Shown: piece after piece, positions 36,997 to 49,831 of the stretch
Position numbering within the stretch: position 1 is the stretch's first letter
How the letters are laid out: each line of letters begins with the position of its first letter
NCBI GenBank assembly: GCA_907163375.1
Contig: CAJQUW010003174.1
Span: 310,001-374,000 of the forward strand
DNA: 64,000 bases
Direction: 5' to 3'
Source: Prostheceraeus crozeri
Lineage: Eukaryota; Platyhelminthes; Polycladida; Euryleptidae
Notes under the pieces: model-generated
What the model was told of the DNA's origin: nothing
Seen by the model: only the letters and a program-made list of their open reading frames with translations
Databases searched by the model: none
Position numbers and translations under genes: made by a program

Positions 36997-37736
36997 ATTT
37001 CAAAATGAAAAGTCGATGTGTCACGTCCGGTTTCAGTCTACTTTAGACCATCATCAGGTGTATGTACAGGCATGGAAAAAATCGACTTATATACAACAAT
37101 GATTGAAGTTAAAAGAGAAAAGTAATCAACAAAATTGCGTCGGTCACAGAAAGACCCGCAGCTTAAATGAGGAATCGTGTTCATTCATCAAGGTTCTGTC
37201 AGAAGAACTATGGCAAAGAGCAGTGGCGTCTTCTCCGTACCTGCGAGGCCTTCGGCGCATCCTAAATAATAATTTACCAACATTTATAAAAATGAAAAGT
37301 GTCATCATTCATTATATTTCATTTAAGTTCGATAGCTTCTCGTAGTAGCTGTCCGTCTCAGAATCCGACGCTCAACCTCAGAGTGAACAGTTTTGCGCGT
37401 GCACGAATCACAGCTGTTTTCTTCTAACGATTAGACACACATGCTAGTCGTGTGTTCAGACGGAGCGAAAGCGAGTTGTGTGCGTGTGAGGCAGCAAGCG
37501 CAAGCGCCCGCACTAATATTGGCTTTCTCGATAGACATACTGCTTTGCCTTCTCCAATTTCTGTGACCGACGCAATTTCTGTGACTGTCGCAATTTTATT
37601 GAGTACTATTCTCTTCTCTTTTAACTTTAATTATTGTTGTATATAAGTCGATTTTTTCCATGCCTGTACATACACCTGATGATGGTCTAAAGTAGACTGA
37701 AACCGGTCGTAACACATCGACTTATCATTTTGAAAT
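36997..37736. mobile_element. Foldback element with Penelope-like, hammerhead-like ends
   Basis: Arms 36997-37150 and 37559-37736 are close inverted copies, starting at ATTTCAAAATGA(A/T)AAGTCGA. Each arm holds CCTGATGATGG-TCTAAAGTAGA-CTGAAACCGG: a CTGATGA box, a 4-bp hairpin stem (GTCT/AGAC) and a GAAAC box. The outer AAGTCGAT/ATCGACTT can pair around it. Such cores occur at PLE ends. The 400-bp interior has no recognisable protein. Confidence 0.65.
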
Positions 37737-38768
37737 GAATTTGCGCAACCTCTCGTATTATTTCCATGTTTGAAAGGTATCATCACCTAAACTGCAACAG
37801 GCTCAAAACACAGATCAATTTGCTTTTAACTCGTCTATTCTTCTGCTGATATCTGAATTGGTCGAATTGGTTGACCAAAAAGAAAACAATTCTTCCGCAA
37901 TGCTTTTGTCATCCGATGATACAAGTTTCTCGCTTATCCATCCTTCATATAATCATGAATGGAAAGTGACGCTCTCTAAGATGACAGAATAATTCTCCTA
38001 CAACATAACTAAAGAAGTAGTTTCAATGACAGAACAATTGATCACGATAATTCGAGCGTGCATGAGAGAAGGGGTACTTCTATTCTTTCCCCACCACATT
38101 TTCAAGTTTTCCAAAATCATCAAATTTCGCCAAACTTAGTCACGGTGGGTTAAGAATAGACTTGATCTGTCACTGAGTGACACTACAACACCACTGAGAA
38201 GTCTTACTTGAACCCTGGGATGAAGGATTGGTCCCTTGAATACTCAGTTAGAATACAAGGTACAGCTGTGATCATTAACTTCGTGTGATTGTTGTCTACA
38301 GACAAATGACGGGCAGTTGTCTAATTCTGAGGCTGAAAATGTTCTACAAGTCAGATAAGAGGAGTTTTACACACTCAACGCTATGCCACGTCAGTGAGAC
38401 TGCCCGTAGGAGCAAGAGAAGATCGTTGAAGATGCAACACTTCCGGGTTTCAACAACAGAAATGTGGGGGGAAAAGAACAGAAGTACCAGCAGAGAAGGC
38501 ATCGAATTGGTTACTGTTACTGAAGCACTTGAAGGGTAACGGCTTATAATAATGTCCTCACATGGGGTTCAAGAAAACATTGCTTGTCATAAAACAATGG
38601 CATGTTGTTTTGTTTTTTAAGAATTTCTCAATGTAGTGGTTTAGTAAGGCATTTGACATAACATTCGATAGAAACTGATGATTGAAGTATAGCTATCATC
38701 ACAGCAATCTTAGTATCAACTGTTGTCCTTATTTGGGATCATTTCATGGGAGAGTACATGCAGAGTAC

Positions 38769-39570
38769 ACACCCCCTGAGAAGGTCGGTTAAGGGATAAA
38801 AAAAAGAGCGCTTTGAAACTTGCATAGACTTAAGCTATGATGTCTATGAATAACTCTTATGGGTGTCTGCAAAATCAGATCGTAGCTTCTTGTGAAATAT
38901 ACATAGATATCGGAATGGTAGGCCTATTAGAAACTAGGTTTTTACGAAGGTCTCATATTCAAGCTATTATGATGTTGCCGAGCATAGTGTAACAAAAGAA
39001 TTGATGAATTACAGTCCCTAGCATAGAATAGAACACGTTGAAGTGATAAAACGCACTATATGAGTCATTTAAAGAAACAAATAGGGGTAATAGTGCTCAG
39101 TACAGCCCTTTTTTGCTACTTTAACTTCAAAATACAACAAAATTGCAGGTATCTGTTGTTCCATTTATTTCTAAGCTGGAATACAGATAGGAATTCAATT
39201 TTTAAAAGAAAACTGATATAATTGACTTTCTGCTCTGTAATCATTAAGACAAGGCTCTTTAATAAATATAATGTAGTAGGCCCACTTTCAAATAATTCCT
39301 ATTTTAACTACTACTTACTTCAAATTTTACTTAAATAGCATTACTTTTAATCAATAATTCAAAGAAATAATTCAATTTTGTGGGGTTGAGGGTTACCCCA
39401 TAAATGCAATTTGACCACTTGCAGATCGAATCTTATTGCTTTATGTGATGAAGCAGATTTGGGCAGTAAAGAGATTGTCGCAACAAAAATTCATAGACAT
39501 CATAGATTAAGTCTATGCAATTTTCAAAGCGCTCGTTTTTTTATCCTTTAACCGACCTTCTCGGGGGTGT
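38769..39570. mobile_element. TIR element with inverted repeats of about 85 bp
   Basis: Left ACACCCCCTGAGAAGGTCGG and right CCGACCTTCTCGGGGGTGT are inverted. Similarity continues inward through GAGCGCTTTGAAA and TGCATAGACTTAA to the ATGTCTATGAAT block. 802 bp with no frame of note. Superfamily not assigned; a target duplication is not clear. Confidence 0.8.
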
Positions 39571-39843
39571 GAGAGTGAATGCACTTAATACAACTTGTGC
39601 TGTATGCTACTTTCGGCATAAAGAAATTGAATCAAATTTCTCTTTTGGCGTTAATATTCATTAGTCCTAACTCCTATACTCATGCGAGTGCAACACACTC
39701 GTGTGAGCATAACTACAAACAACAAGACGGAACTTGTTGTGTAATTAGAAGACCAAATCGGGTCAGATTTCAGTGGGTAGGCTTAATTCCTTCCAGACAG
39801 TCAATTATAGATTGTTTAGATGTAGACTTGCTTCAATCCACAA

Positions 39844-40188
39844 TCAACCGGTGCTATTATTGAACATCGACTTGAATAGAGCAAGCAGTTTCCGACCTGT
39901 TTGATGAGACAGCTGAATTCTCGAGAGATCGAGATGGACATCCTCCGGCAGTGCAAGGTAATAACGTCTGGGAGAAGTTTTAGGCAATACAACAGAAGCG
40001 GATTGACTGTGGTCTTTTTCTTGTTTAGGGATATATGCGGGTGCGGATTGCAACTTTCTTTGAATTTTTATGAACTTTCTAAAAGAAACGTCAGCATGAC
40101 AACAAAAGGGTAGCCGACAGGATGAAATTGGACCGATCGAAGAGATGCTAAATCCTATGAAAGCAAATGTAGTTCGTTGATGTGGCAT
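39844..40188 (-). other. Unassigned 114-codon open frame
   Basis: Longest minus-strand frame of non-simple sequence outside the identified genes. It reads ...APAYIPKQEKDHSQSASVVL followed by PKTSPRRYYLALPEDVHLDL and ends LLALFKSMFNNSTG. It is less AT-rich than its surroundings, and an acceptor-like TTTGCTTTCATAG precedes GATTTAGC. I recognise no family. About 45 bp around TTTGCTTTCATAGGAT also occurs at 26426-26470 on the plus strand, which suggests repeat-derived DNA rather than an exon. Confidence 0.2.
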
Positions 40189-41771
40189 ATTTGGTCTCTG
40201 TGCAACAGAATTTTAGCTCAGGATTCTTTTACTTTGTCCGTTAAAACCACCCATGACGTTGACAAATTATTCGATAGGATGAACATCTTAGAAATCGTCA
40301 CAAAATGATGGCAATTGAAAAACAAAAATACAACAAACATCATGCATTTTATGTTTTAGAACTTTATAAAAAACGTTTAACCTTTATCTTCACGGGTATT
40401 ACAGCGTTCTTGTGTAGCTATGCGTCGAATAAAGCTTCAACATAGGAGGAGTTCTACTGTCCGCTCATTGCGTTGGGCTTCAACCGCATTTCATGGATAA
40501 CACCTCATGCATGAGCTGCACAATTCCATGAAATCCCCATTAACCTGCATAGTAATTTAGGTTCACATTATGGGAGATGCATCACTTTGAAGGACAAATT
40601 ATCTACTTGACAGAAAAGAATCTAGTGAACTTGTTCCTTTGTTTCATATACAATTTTTTAAGTAGCAAATGCCATTGCATGAATGAATGAAGAAATATTA
40701 AAGTCAAGCGGCTGATTGATAGGCGAACTGTAAACATTTCGCCTATAAGACTGCTCAATCAATTGACCACATATAAAGGTTAATCATACATACAATTGCT
40801 GCCATTTGAAATATGCGGATTTACACAAGAAATTACAACAAAAGCATCCGAAAACTGTTCATTAGACGATGGTGCAATTGTCGACCACGAAACTGTTTTG
40901 CTTTTAAATCCATGATTGCTTGTGAATTCAAACGTACTGGATCTACCTGTCAGTAGCTTCAGATAGGAAGCACAACGCGAATATTGTACACAAAAACATC
41001 AGTCTTCATATAAAGTAGTCAATTCACATCATATCGTCAAGCTCAGTGTTTCGAAAATTGCCATACTTCTAAATTACTTAAAGTTCTTGTAACACTTGCT
41101 GTAATTTGTAATTTACAGTAAATTCTTGTTATCAAATTTTTTGAAATTACGATTATCTTGAAATTTAAATGCTTACAAGAAAATTATCAGTAAATTATAA
41201 TTTTCAATCCCTTACAAAACATTATAAATTGCATTTTAAGATAATAATAATTTAGAGTGAAGCATTTTTTCATTGACATTATAAATTTTGTTTAGCTTAT
41301 TTAATTTTCCTGTTTATTCAATTCAAGTTAATAGAATTATGTTGCATGACTTAACTTAGACACACACACATTTATATGTTTTTTACACTTACATATTTCA
41401 TACTAACCAAGGATAACTGACTCTCTCTCAACGATGGCATTTATACATAGGCTAATACCGGGGCTTTTCTCTTGTATTATTCTTGAGAGGACCCTAGAAT
41501 ATGTTGGAAAATGCCTGAAACAGGTGAAAGCAGGCAAGTTTCTGATGATGAATTTACATAATTTTAATGTTCTAATAAATTAAAATAATTATAAGTTACC
41601 TGTAATAAATTGATATAATTATAAGTTTCTTGTGATAATTATAATTAAATTATAATCCCCATAAAAAATCTTGGCAAGACTTAGTAATTTTCTTTTTAAT
41701 TTTCTTGTAAGTATAATAATTTTCGAAATACTGGGCACGATGGGTTTCAATTCGATTGTCACCTGAAAAAG

Positions 41772-42390
41772 TCTCCAGTAAAACTGTTTGCAGTTTATGG
41801 GCATACTTAGTCTATGTAGTCAAGAAATGTCAATTTCAAAAAAAATTTCATGGAGATATTTTTGAGAAAATTCAAATTTGAGTAGTAAGAAAAAGAGCAT
41901 TTACAAAAATGTTTTATAAAAAATTCTCCAGTAAAACTGTTTGCAGTTTCTGGTCATGCTTAGTCCATGTAGTCGAGAATTACCAATTTTAAAAAATTCA
42001 TCGAGCTATTTTCGAGAAAATTCAAATTTCATATTTTTTGAGAAGCATGAAAATGAGCATTTTAAAATTTTTCATAAAATATTCTCCAAAGAAGCTGTTT
42101 GAATTTTTTGAGCATGCCATGTAAGCGCACCTGAGAAATATCAATCCTACCAATTTTCATCGAGCTATTCCCGAGAAAATCCAAATTTTGAGTTGTTGAG
42201 TAGTATAAATATTCATTACTTTTTACTTTGATAAAGATACCTTTGGAAAACCTGTTCACATCTTTGAATGCACTCCACTATATGTAAGCGCAGTTGAAAA
42301 AGGTCGAACTTTCTTAAATTTTTTCATGAAACTTTCCTCGATAAAATTCAAATTTTAAATTTCTAATTAGTTCCAAGTTTATTAGATGAA
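41772..42390. repeat. Degenerate tandem repeat, period about 153-159 bp, 4 units
   Basis: Units begin near 41772, 41924, 42082 and 42241 with TCTCCAGTAAAACTGTTTGC or a worn form. Each continues through a TCGAGAAAATTCAAATTT-like block. An inverted unit is at 43100-43236 (TTTTCTCGAAAATAGCTCGA, TACTGGAGAA). Confidence 0.75.
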
Positions 42391-43099
42391 TATTTCTTAT
42401 CATGATAGAATTTGAATTATCCCATACCAAATAATACCTATTCAAGCAGAAATGAATGGTAAATGCAGTTTTTACAGATGAAGAACGAAACTTTTATTCT
42501 AGTTATAAATTTTATTGATTAAAATGCTATGCATGTCCACTGTTATAGGCAATAATTGCCGACAGTAGTTTCTTCCTGCAATTGGGGTGGGTTCAGTCTG
42601 TGATTTTATAGTTTTTCCATGTTTCAGAAAAGTCATGATGACATGACTCGAAGGATTGTTCACTCCACGTCCCAGCCTGATTCCTTTCAGTTCTCATAAC
42701 GGCGTCACGTGGAAATAATAATGATAAACAGAATGATGATGAATAATATTCGCTAATGATCAAGTCAGAAAATGACTGCTATGTTGATTGTTCATTGATT
42801 AAGTAAAAGAGACTTAACTTCTCCAGTATTTAATGCGACAAAGGAAATAAGAAATGTGCCGCATGTTGTAACTTTAGATCTTTACGCGCAAGGAGGATAA
42901 TGTTTCAGTGCTGAATTGTTGCATGCAACAGTGCAAGGCATGAAAGAAACCTATCAAGCTGAGAAATCAATCCAATAATTGCTTTAAAAAAATCATAAAA
43001 TAATCAAACCAGTAGCTTGAAATATCAAGCAAGTCAAGTTATGACAATTACAATCACCTGCAACCAGAGAAATAAGATGCCTAGAAAACATTCTTGGCT

Positions 43100-43236
43100 A
43101 GAAATTCAAAAATTAATCGAATTGCTCGTGTAGAGGATTCTGAATTTGAATTTTCTCGAAAATAGCTCGATGATTTTTCTTTAAATTGGCATTTCTCGAC
43201 TACATGGACTAAGTATGCAAACACTTTTACTGGAGA
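43100..43236 (-). repeat. Inverted single unit of the 41.8-42.4 kb tandem repeat
   Basis: Reverse-complement match to one unit: CTCGAAAATAGCTCGATGA, CGACTACATGGACTAAGTAT and CTTTTACTGGAGAA. Confidence 0.7.
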
Positions 43237-46200
43237 ATCGAATTCAAACCCACCGTGTGGGAGGCCCACCCTGAACAACAAGGAAAGGTGTCAAAGTGAT
43301 CAATGATTTCAATTCTATAGCCTGTACTTCATGTGCCTGTTATCTTGTGAAAGTTTTGTTTATGTTTCAAATTGTAGAAAATGCATGCTCATAGGTGAGC
43401 AGTTCGTCTTATCGTGAATTTTTACAGTAAGGGCATTAATCAGCAGCTTGGATTTAGCATTCCATATTCACTCATGTTTCATTGATCTTTTCATCAAGAA
43501 ATGTACTGCAATCCGTTGGAATGAAATTTCAAATTTGCATCAAACATTGTGTAGCTCATTCACGCTTTAATATATTCCTCTTGTTTGCTCGTATTCGGGA
43601 AATGTTGCTTAGATTTTCATTGTCAAACAATTACGAATAAAATTATGAGTCTCGGGTGCGTTCGTTTCAGGGCCAATTACCTACATCTAACAACTTAAAC
43701 TAAATAGCACTCAAATCATCAAACCTTCGAGCTCTGATGACCATTCACAAAGATCAGGCTGTCGATTTCATTTCGATCACGTCTTGCAGTTCTTAGCCTT
43801 GCTTTGATCTTGTACTAAAGGATGATAAGCACGTGCGATCGTCTCAACCCCTTATCAAAGCACTCTTGTTTCAGTTCATAACCGAAATGCAGCTAAAAGA
43901 TTCCTCAAATCCTGCCAAGCTGAAATCCTAACTCTTTGTCCATCCCTTTTTCCTTATTCCTGGCACGAAGGCAGCATTTCTAATAACGTTCGAAACGAAT
44001 ACTTAATTTGAGGTTTTTCATTTCATCGACGAGGTTGATCGCTTTGAGAATGAATACATACATCGAGACGGAAATCGTCGTGTGGAAACGTGAAGACTGA
44101 GACAGAAAGGTGATTTCCAGTTGAAGGTACACCTCCTCAACAGCATCAGTCAGCAATTGTGAAATGCGAGGTGTCGTCTCGGGGATTTTGGATGAATTTT
44201 GACAAATTGAATTAACTGATTCCTTGATGCAAAGTACATCAGCAGCTTTGAGAAAGGATTTACTTTGTTTGATGATTCGTTGAATGATTTGAAATGACAA
44301 AATACTAAAACGGTGATGTCAAATTCCCATCCGTCTATGATTCCTTCATTTTTTACACTCTTTTGAATGAGAGGATGAGGATGGATAAAGTTAATACTGC
44401 ATCTCAAACGCTAAAATTGTTAGTGTACAATTTGTTTTGATTTTCGAATTACGGCACTTCTATGTCGAATAAATCTGTTAAAATCTGATAAAAATCTGCA
44501 TCTGAAAATCGTGCCCACAAGTGTAATTTGTCAATAATCAGTAATGATGTCCTTTACTTATCATGTGCTTTGGGCCTATTAAGGGCATAGCGAGGAATTA
44601 GGTCGAAACTCCATTTTAACCCATTAAACGCGGCTGTGATTTATTTGCCTATTTGTAATGATGTCAATAAGTATAGCTTTAAGCATCACGAAACGTGAAT
44701 ATTTTCACATGTAGAATGGATACGAGTCATTTCGGATCGAATTCGAGGATGGCATATATATATTGAGTCAGTCATAAGCTATTTACATTATCACAACATG
44801 AAAATAATACAGTTTATGTTCCTCCGTTTCGTTACGAATGATGTCTCACCATTACAATGATTGAAACTATTAAAAGTAATTGATTACTTCAGAAAACAGC
44901 AACATAAACGGATTCTGAGCATTTTTCAGAAACTTTAATATTCAAAATACGCTCGTACAATGTCTACTGATAAAGCATATCTAGTCCAACAAAACTTCGA
45001 ATGTCATATTTTGCTCTATCGCAATATGTCAAAGTTTCATTTGTAATATCTATCAAAAGGAATAATTTCTTACTAGACACCAACTCAGCGTTTTCAAGTA
45101 CTATTGTACTATAAATGCTACTTCTCGATACTACCTATATAATGTTGACATTATACATTCGAAAAATGTGCAAAATCAAGATTTCACATCCATCATTCGA
45201 ATCAACTGTTTTGATGGTTTATTCAGTTACATTTAAATAAGAACAATATAATTTATAATTCTAAATTGTAATTTTGTTGAAAGCAAAATTTCTGGCATTG
45301 TTAAATGCCATAAAAACAGGTCTGACAGCAGTGCATGACACTATCTATAACGCTCAAACGAATACACATGCACTCCTATCAGTGATTTCTCTTTAGTAGG
45401 CCGATTTTGCTGTGTAAAATGATCCTCCTTTCTTTGTGCATATGCATAGCGATGCATGTCGTCATGAAATAAGTCACCAAATGTGGTGAGCTTTGAAGCA
45501 CTTGGTGCACAATCTCACATTGCATTTCCTTCGTGAAAGACCTTGACATTGAGCCAAGTCGCATCAGCTGTACCTAGGTATGTGTACGATCCAATGGCAT
45601 ATTGGCCTACTATCGTTGCGTATTGCCAATGACTTCTGTCGTCCGACTCCCATGATCCCATGAAATTTATTCCTTTTTAGACTTAATAATCGCACTTCCT
45701 CATCTAGATCATTATCGTTGACTTTAATGGGAGACATACGTTGTTCAGAAATAGAAGAGGATTATTGAAAATAGCTTTTGCATGCACCGTATAACTTTCC
45801 TGATCATGGCTAACTTGCATCACAAGAGACGAGAACTATGAAACTTGTCTTCAAAAACATGCTAATTTACACTAAGACAGAAAGCTACAACAATGCAACT
45901 ACGAAGCTTCGAGGAAGGAAATAGTGGCGCAAATTTGGCCCAGAGTGTGCCCATTGTTTTCAAACCATGAGTAGGCCTACTAAGGTCGATAACGTCGTTA
46001 ACTTCCAGTAATGTCCTTTATACCATCTGCATATTGCAAAATAGCAGAAGAGCCAAACAAACTGATAGCTCGCAATTTTGTTGTCAAGCAATTATTGTAA
46101 CTATACGGTATTCGATATACATATTCACCTTGTTATCTGTAGAGTTAGGCCTACTTCATCTGTCATCGTTAAGGTCGCCTTTGTAGTCTTTGCCACTGTC

Positions 46201-46325
46201 TCTGCAATGTCTTCACGATCTTATAATGGTGTCTATATCATAAAATCATCCGCTCTATTGTTAATTAGATCATACAACACATGAATCACTGAGGTTTTGT
46301 TCTGAAGGATATACTTATTCTGACT
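43237..46325. other. No supported gene
   Basis: Only the doubtful frame at 43980-44300. Otherwise unremarkable AT-rich DNA. Confidence 0.45.
43980..44300 (-). other. Unassigned 106-codon open frame
   Basis: Reads MSFQIIQRIIKQSKSFLKAA and onward to LLTDAVEEVYLQLEITFLSQ, mostly helical in character. No motif, splice context or relative recognised. It overlaps another minus-strand frame (44407-44150), so at most one is real. It lies inside the large CUB-gene intron. Confidence 0.12.
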
Positions 46326-46326
46326 T

Positions 46327-46410
<84 letters not shown>
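46326..46410. repeat. (TA)n microsatellite
   Basis: About 85 bp of almost pure TA with one TGTA break, just before the left end of the Penelope-like element. Confidence 0.97.
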
Positions 46411-46411
<1 letters not shown>

Positions 46412-46505
46412 CACTACCAATTACTGCATTGCCTCTGAAATAAGTCGAATTTTAATATCAGACTGGTGCATAGCCCTTGTATTTCAGGTGACATCTGGAA
46501 CAGAT

Positions 46506-46842
46506 GAGCAGCTTCAGACTTATATGCTAGATCTTTAGCACAGATCACAATATGTTTACTAACGCTCAGAATGATATATTCAGAAGAAAACATCTGTTGT
46601 CTATGAACAGTTAATCCATTTCTAAAAATATCACCTGTCTGACCAACACTTTCATGAAAGCATCAAATGTGTACAGTGTATCGAAAGATGAATCGCAAAG
46701 TTCAAAATAATTAAGAGAGGATCAAATATATACATCACTGAAGCTGATAAGGGTGAATCTTTCATTTTACTTGATTATTCATTATATAAACAAAGATTAT
46801 TTGAAGAGTATCTTTCTGATACGAACACTTACAAAGAAAATA
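46506..46842 (+). repeat. Left inverted arm of the Penelope-like element
   Basis: Reverse-complement copy of 48388-48718; shared blocks include AACGCTCAGAATGA/TCATTCTGAACGTT and GATACGAACACTTACAAAGA. Confidence 0.85.
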
Positions 46843-48718
46843 TCACCTGTCTAACAAACGTAGATACTTTTAGAGCCGAAACACCATTCAATAAATAGCA
46901 TTTTTTAAAAGTGCAAGTAAGATTATAGTTGACGTTAAAGATCTCACAATATTTTCAACTCTGATAGGAATATTTTTCTCGACAACTAACGTCTTACAGC
47001 AACAACACTTCGGCTCTTCGCACTTGAAGATAACGACAATACTCCGTCTAGTGTTCTTCTTACACAAGAGGCTTAATAAAGATTTAGGCTGCCTATACGA
47101 TCGAACGACTTTGCTTTGTTTGAAGAGGTCCATAAGGTTAGACTCTTGAAGGCTGGTAAAATAATCCTATTATACATATCAGGGTTATTACGATTGTAGG
47201 TGCTAACGAAAGGACTAACAGCTAATTTTGTTGTTGAACAATTTATTTTGTTTTCCACAGTATAATCACTTTCAGTAAGAGTATTATTATTTTTACCTTG
47301 ATTGAATTTATTTTCAATAAGTTTTCAGGGTACTTTAATTTTAGTAAAACATCTTTTAGTTCAATTAGTTGTTTCCTCTGACTACTCTTATGTGAAGTAA
47401 TCCTATAAATCCTTGTAGCAAGAGCATAGGGTATATTAGACAAAATATGGCGGAGATGCTTTGAATCGAAAGAAACATAACTGCGACTATCCGTTTTTTT
47501 ATGAAAAATATCTGTTTCAAATTTTTCCGAGCTGTTACAAATGTGGACATCCAATAAGTTCAAAGATTGATTATTCTATTCAACGGTAATGTTTTCATTC
47601 AAGCGATTTAAAAGATCATGGAAGTCATTTATGTATTCGTGATTATTATTCCATAAAATAAAACAATCGTCAATCTAGCACACTCAGTTGCCGGTATGTA
47701 GAAATATTATCGCTATAATATGTAACCCATGACTAATATGGCATACAGTATGTTGGTGCCATCTTTGTACCCATGGCGATACCTGCTACTTGAAGGTAGG
47801 TATTGTCCTCGAAAGTGAAATGCAGTAGTAACTTTGCAAAACAATTTTTACAGCACCCATTAAAAAATCGATTGAAAATCTGTAAGGGATTAAACCTTTA
47901 CCAATTTCAGACCCTAACCAAAAATTGATGGATTCCAAACCTGAGTAATTATGAATACTGGTGTATAAGGAAACCACGTCAAAGGAGACTAGAATTATGT
48001 CTTCAAAATTCTCTGTGTGAAAGCCAGATAATTTATCCAGGAAATGAAAAAGTATCTCTACAGAAACTTGGAAGATATTTTAATAAAGGTTAAATGATTT
48101 CATCTACAAAACAACTTAGGTGACTCGTGTGGGTGTAAGTACTTGAGACTATTGGTCGAAACGTTAAATCATGAGGCACTTTTACCCTGATATAACCAAA
48201 ATTATATGGTTGTACCATATTAAAGTACTGATGATGCTCATGGATTTTCGGCAAATCATGCAAAAATGTTATACAATAATCGAAATTCGCTAAGGAGTCG
48301 AATTCTTTGTTAGTTAATTGAGATGTGGTTTTATTTTTCTTGCATAAATTCTTCATTTCGGCTACAGTGCTATTAGAATTATAATGATGTATTTCTTTGT
48401 AAGTGTTCGTATCAGAAAGATGCTCTTCAAATAATCTTTGTTTTATAATGAATAATCAAGTAAAACGAAAGATTCACCCTTATCACCTTCAGTGATGTAT
48501 ATATTTGATCGTCTCTTAATTATTTTGAACTTTGCGATTCATCTTTCGATACATTGTACACATTTGATGCTTTCATGAAAGTGTTGGTCAGACAGGTGAT
48601 ATTTTTAGAAATGGATTAACTGTTCATAGACAGCAGATGTTTCATTCTGAACGTTAGTAAACATATTATGTATGAGCTGTGTTAAAGATCTAGCATATAA
48701 GTTTGAAGCTGCTCCTCT
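46506..48718 (-). mobile_element. Decayed Penelope-like element with inverted terminal arms
   Basis: Minus-strand frames carry PLE reverse-transcriptase blocks in order: HDLPKIHEHHQ and TFRPIVSSTYTHTSHLSCFV (48356-48090), VSLYTSIHNYSGLESINFWL (47977-47786), LLDVHICNSSEKFETDIFHK with YVSFDSKHLRHILSNIPYAL (47563-47243), and SPFVSTYNRNNPDMYN (47258-47073). The N-terminal block DKGESFVLLDY lies in the right arm (48388-48718), which recurs inverted as the left arm (46506-46842), about 335 bp each. Inverted partial copies at the ends are known for this family. The element is broken in several places. The GIY-YIG part was not clearly seen. Sits in the CUB-gene intron. Confidence 0.85.
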
Positions 48719-49389
48719 ATAAGCTGACCTTTAGATAAAACTTCATCTTTACATACTACTGCCCATCATTAATGAAGCGGATTTCTGATAGACGCTTGAA
48801 TAAGAAGCTCGATAGTCGTATCTGTCAAAAGTAGAGCTATCTATGCTTCATATGTTTCGCAACATTGGTGCGCGTCTTCGAATGTGGGACGCCTGTTAGG
48901 AGTGCATCTAATTAGGAAATATTGAATGAAACCTTGTCAACTTTACTTGTATAGAACATTCATTTTACAATTCCAGAAATACTATATTCTGCTTTTAAAT
49001 TAACCGGAAAATGCATACTCTGTAACTGAAGCCATGTTGCGATTATTTACTTTTCAGAATTTTATATGAAGCAGTTATTTCATTCGGGAATATACAAATG
49101 AAATTAGAAACATTTGAAATGTACATTCTTGTGTGTTTTTTTTTTTTTGATCACATGAGATATCACATTGAAAGAAAATCATTTTTTTTACAGCCTTTTA
49201 AGCTATTTGTTAAAACAACAGGAATCCTGAGTGCCTTCCCAACTGTAGGAGGCTCACACACAGGTTAGTCCCCACTTTTTTGATTTTTTTTTTTTTTTAC
49301 TAGATCTATTTTATTACAATTAAGGAAATTTTTGTGGAAGATGCAAAGCACTAGGTTAGGAAGACTTAGAGGTATATTTTGAAGTTTGG

Positions 49390-49590
49390 CAAGCGTGCAA
49401 GCGCCGCAAGCGGAAAGATTTTTTCACTCGCGGCAATGAGGCTCGCGGCAAGGAGCCGAGGTGCAGCCGACCTCGAGGGTCCGGCGACTGCAGCAACTGA
49501 CTCGAAAGAAAACCAAGCAGCGACTCCAGACCCTTGAAAGTGTCAAGATGGGTGAGAGGGCCCTTGTGTCGCCCTCGCAAGTCTGTAAGC
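49390..49590. other. GC-rich island of unknown origin
   Basis: About 200 bp far richer in G+C and CpG than its surroundings (GCGCCGCAAGCGG, CGCGGCAAGGAGCCGAGG, GACCTCGAGGGTCCGGCGAC). Open in one frame on each strand, with no recognised motif. It directly precedes the TIR element at 49608. Could be a retrocopy fragment, a small CpG island or a repeat. Confidence 0.35.
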
Positions 49591-49607
49591 ACTATAATCA
49601 TGATTTT

Positions 49608-49831
49608 GGTTCACTTCATCGACACGTAGATATCATGAATTTGAGTAATTTCATCACAGGTAGCTTCATCAACATCTATGTCCAGAGTCAGATGACATTG
49701 TAGTCCCTGATTAAGCTCAAAAACATCATAGCTTGATGTCTATGAATTATTAAGTTAATTCATGTCTTTAACTATCTATGGATGCATGATACTCGTGAGC
49801 GAATACCATCCACTTGTCGTTTAAGTGAACC
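49608..49831. mobile_element. R9 MITE, copy 1
   Basis: Ends GGTTCACTTCATCGACACG and TGTCGTTTAAGTGAACC. Interior shares CATAGCTTGATGTCTATGA and AACTATCTATGGATGCATGA with the copy at 63803-63988. 224 bp. Confidence 0.8.
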
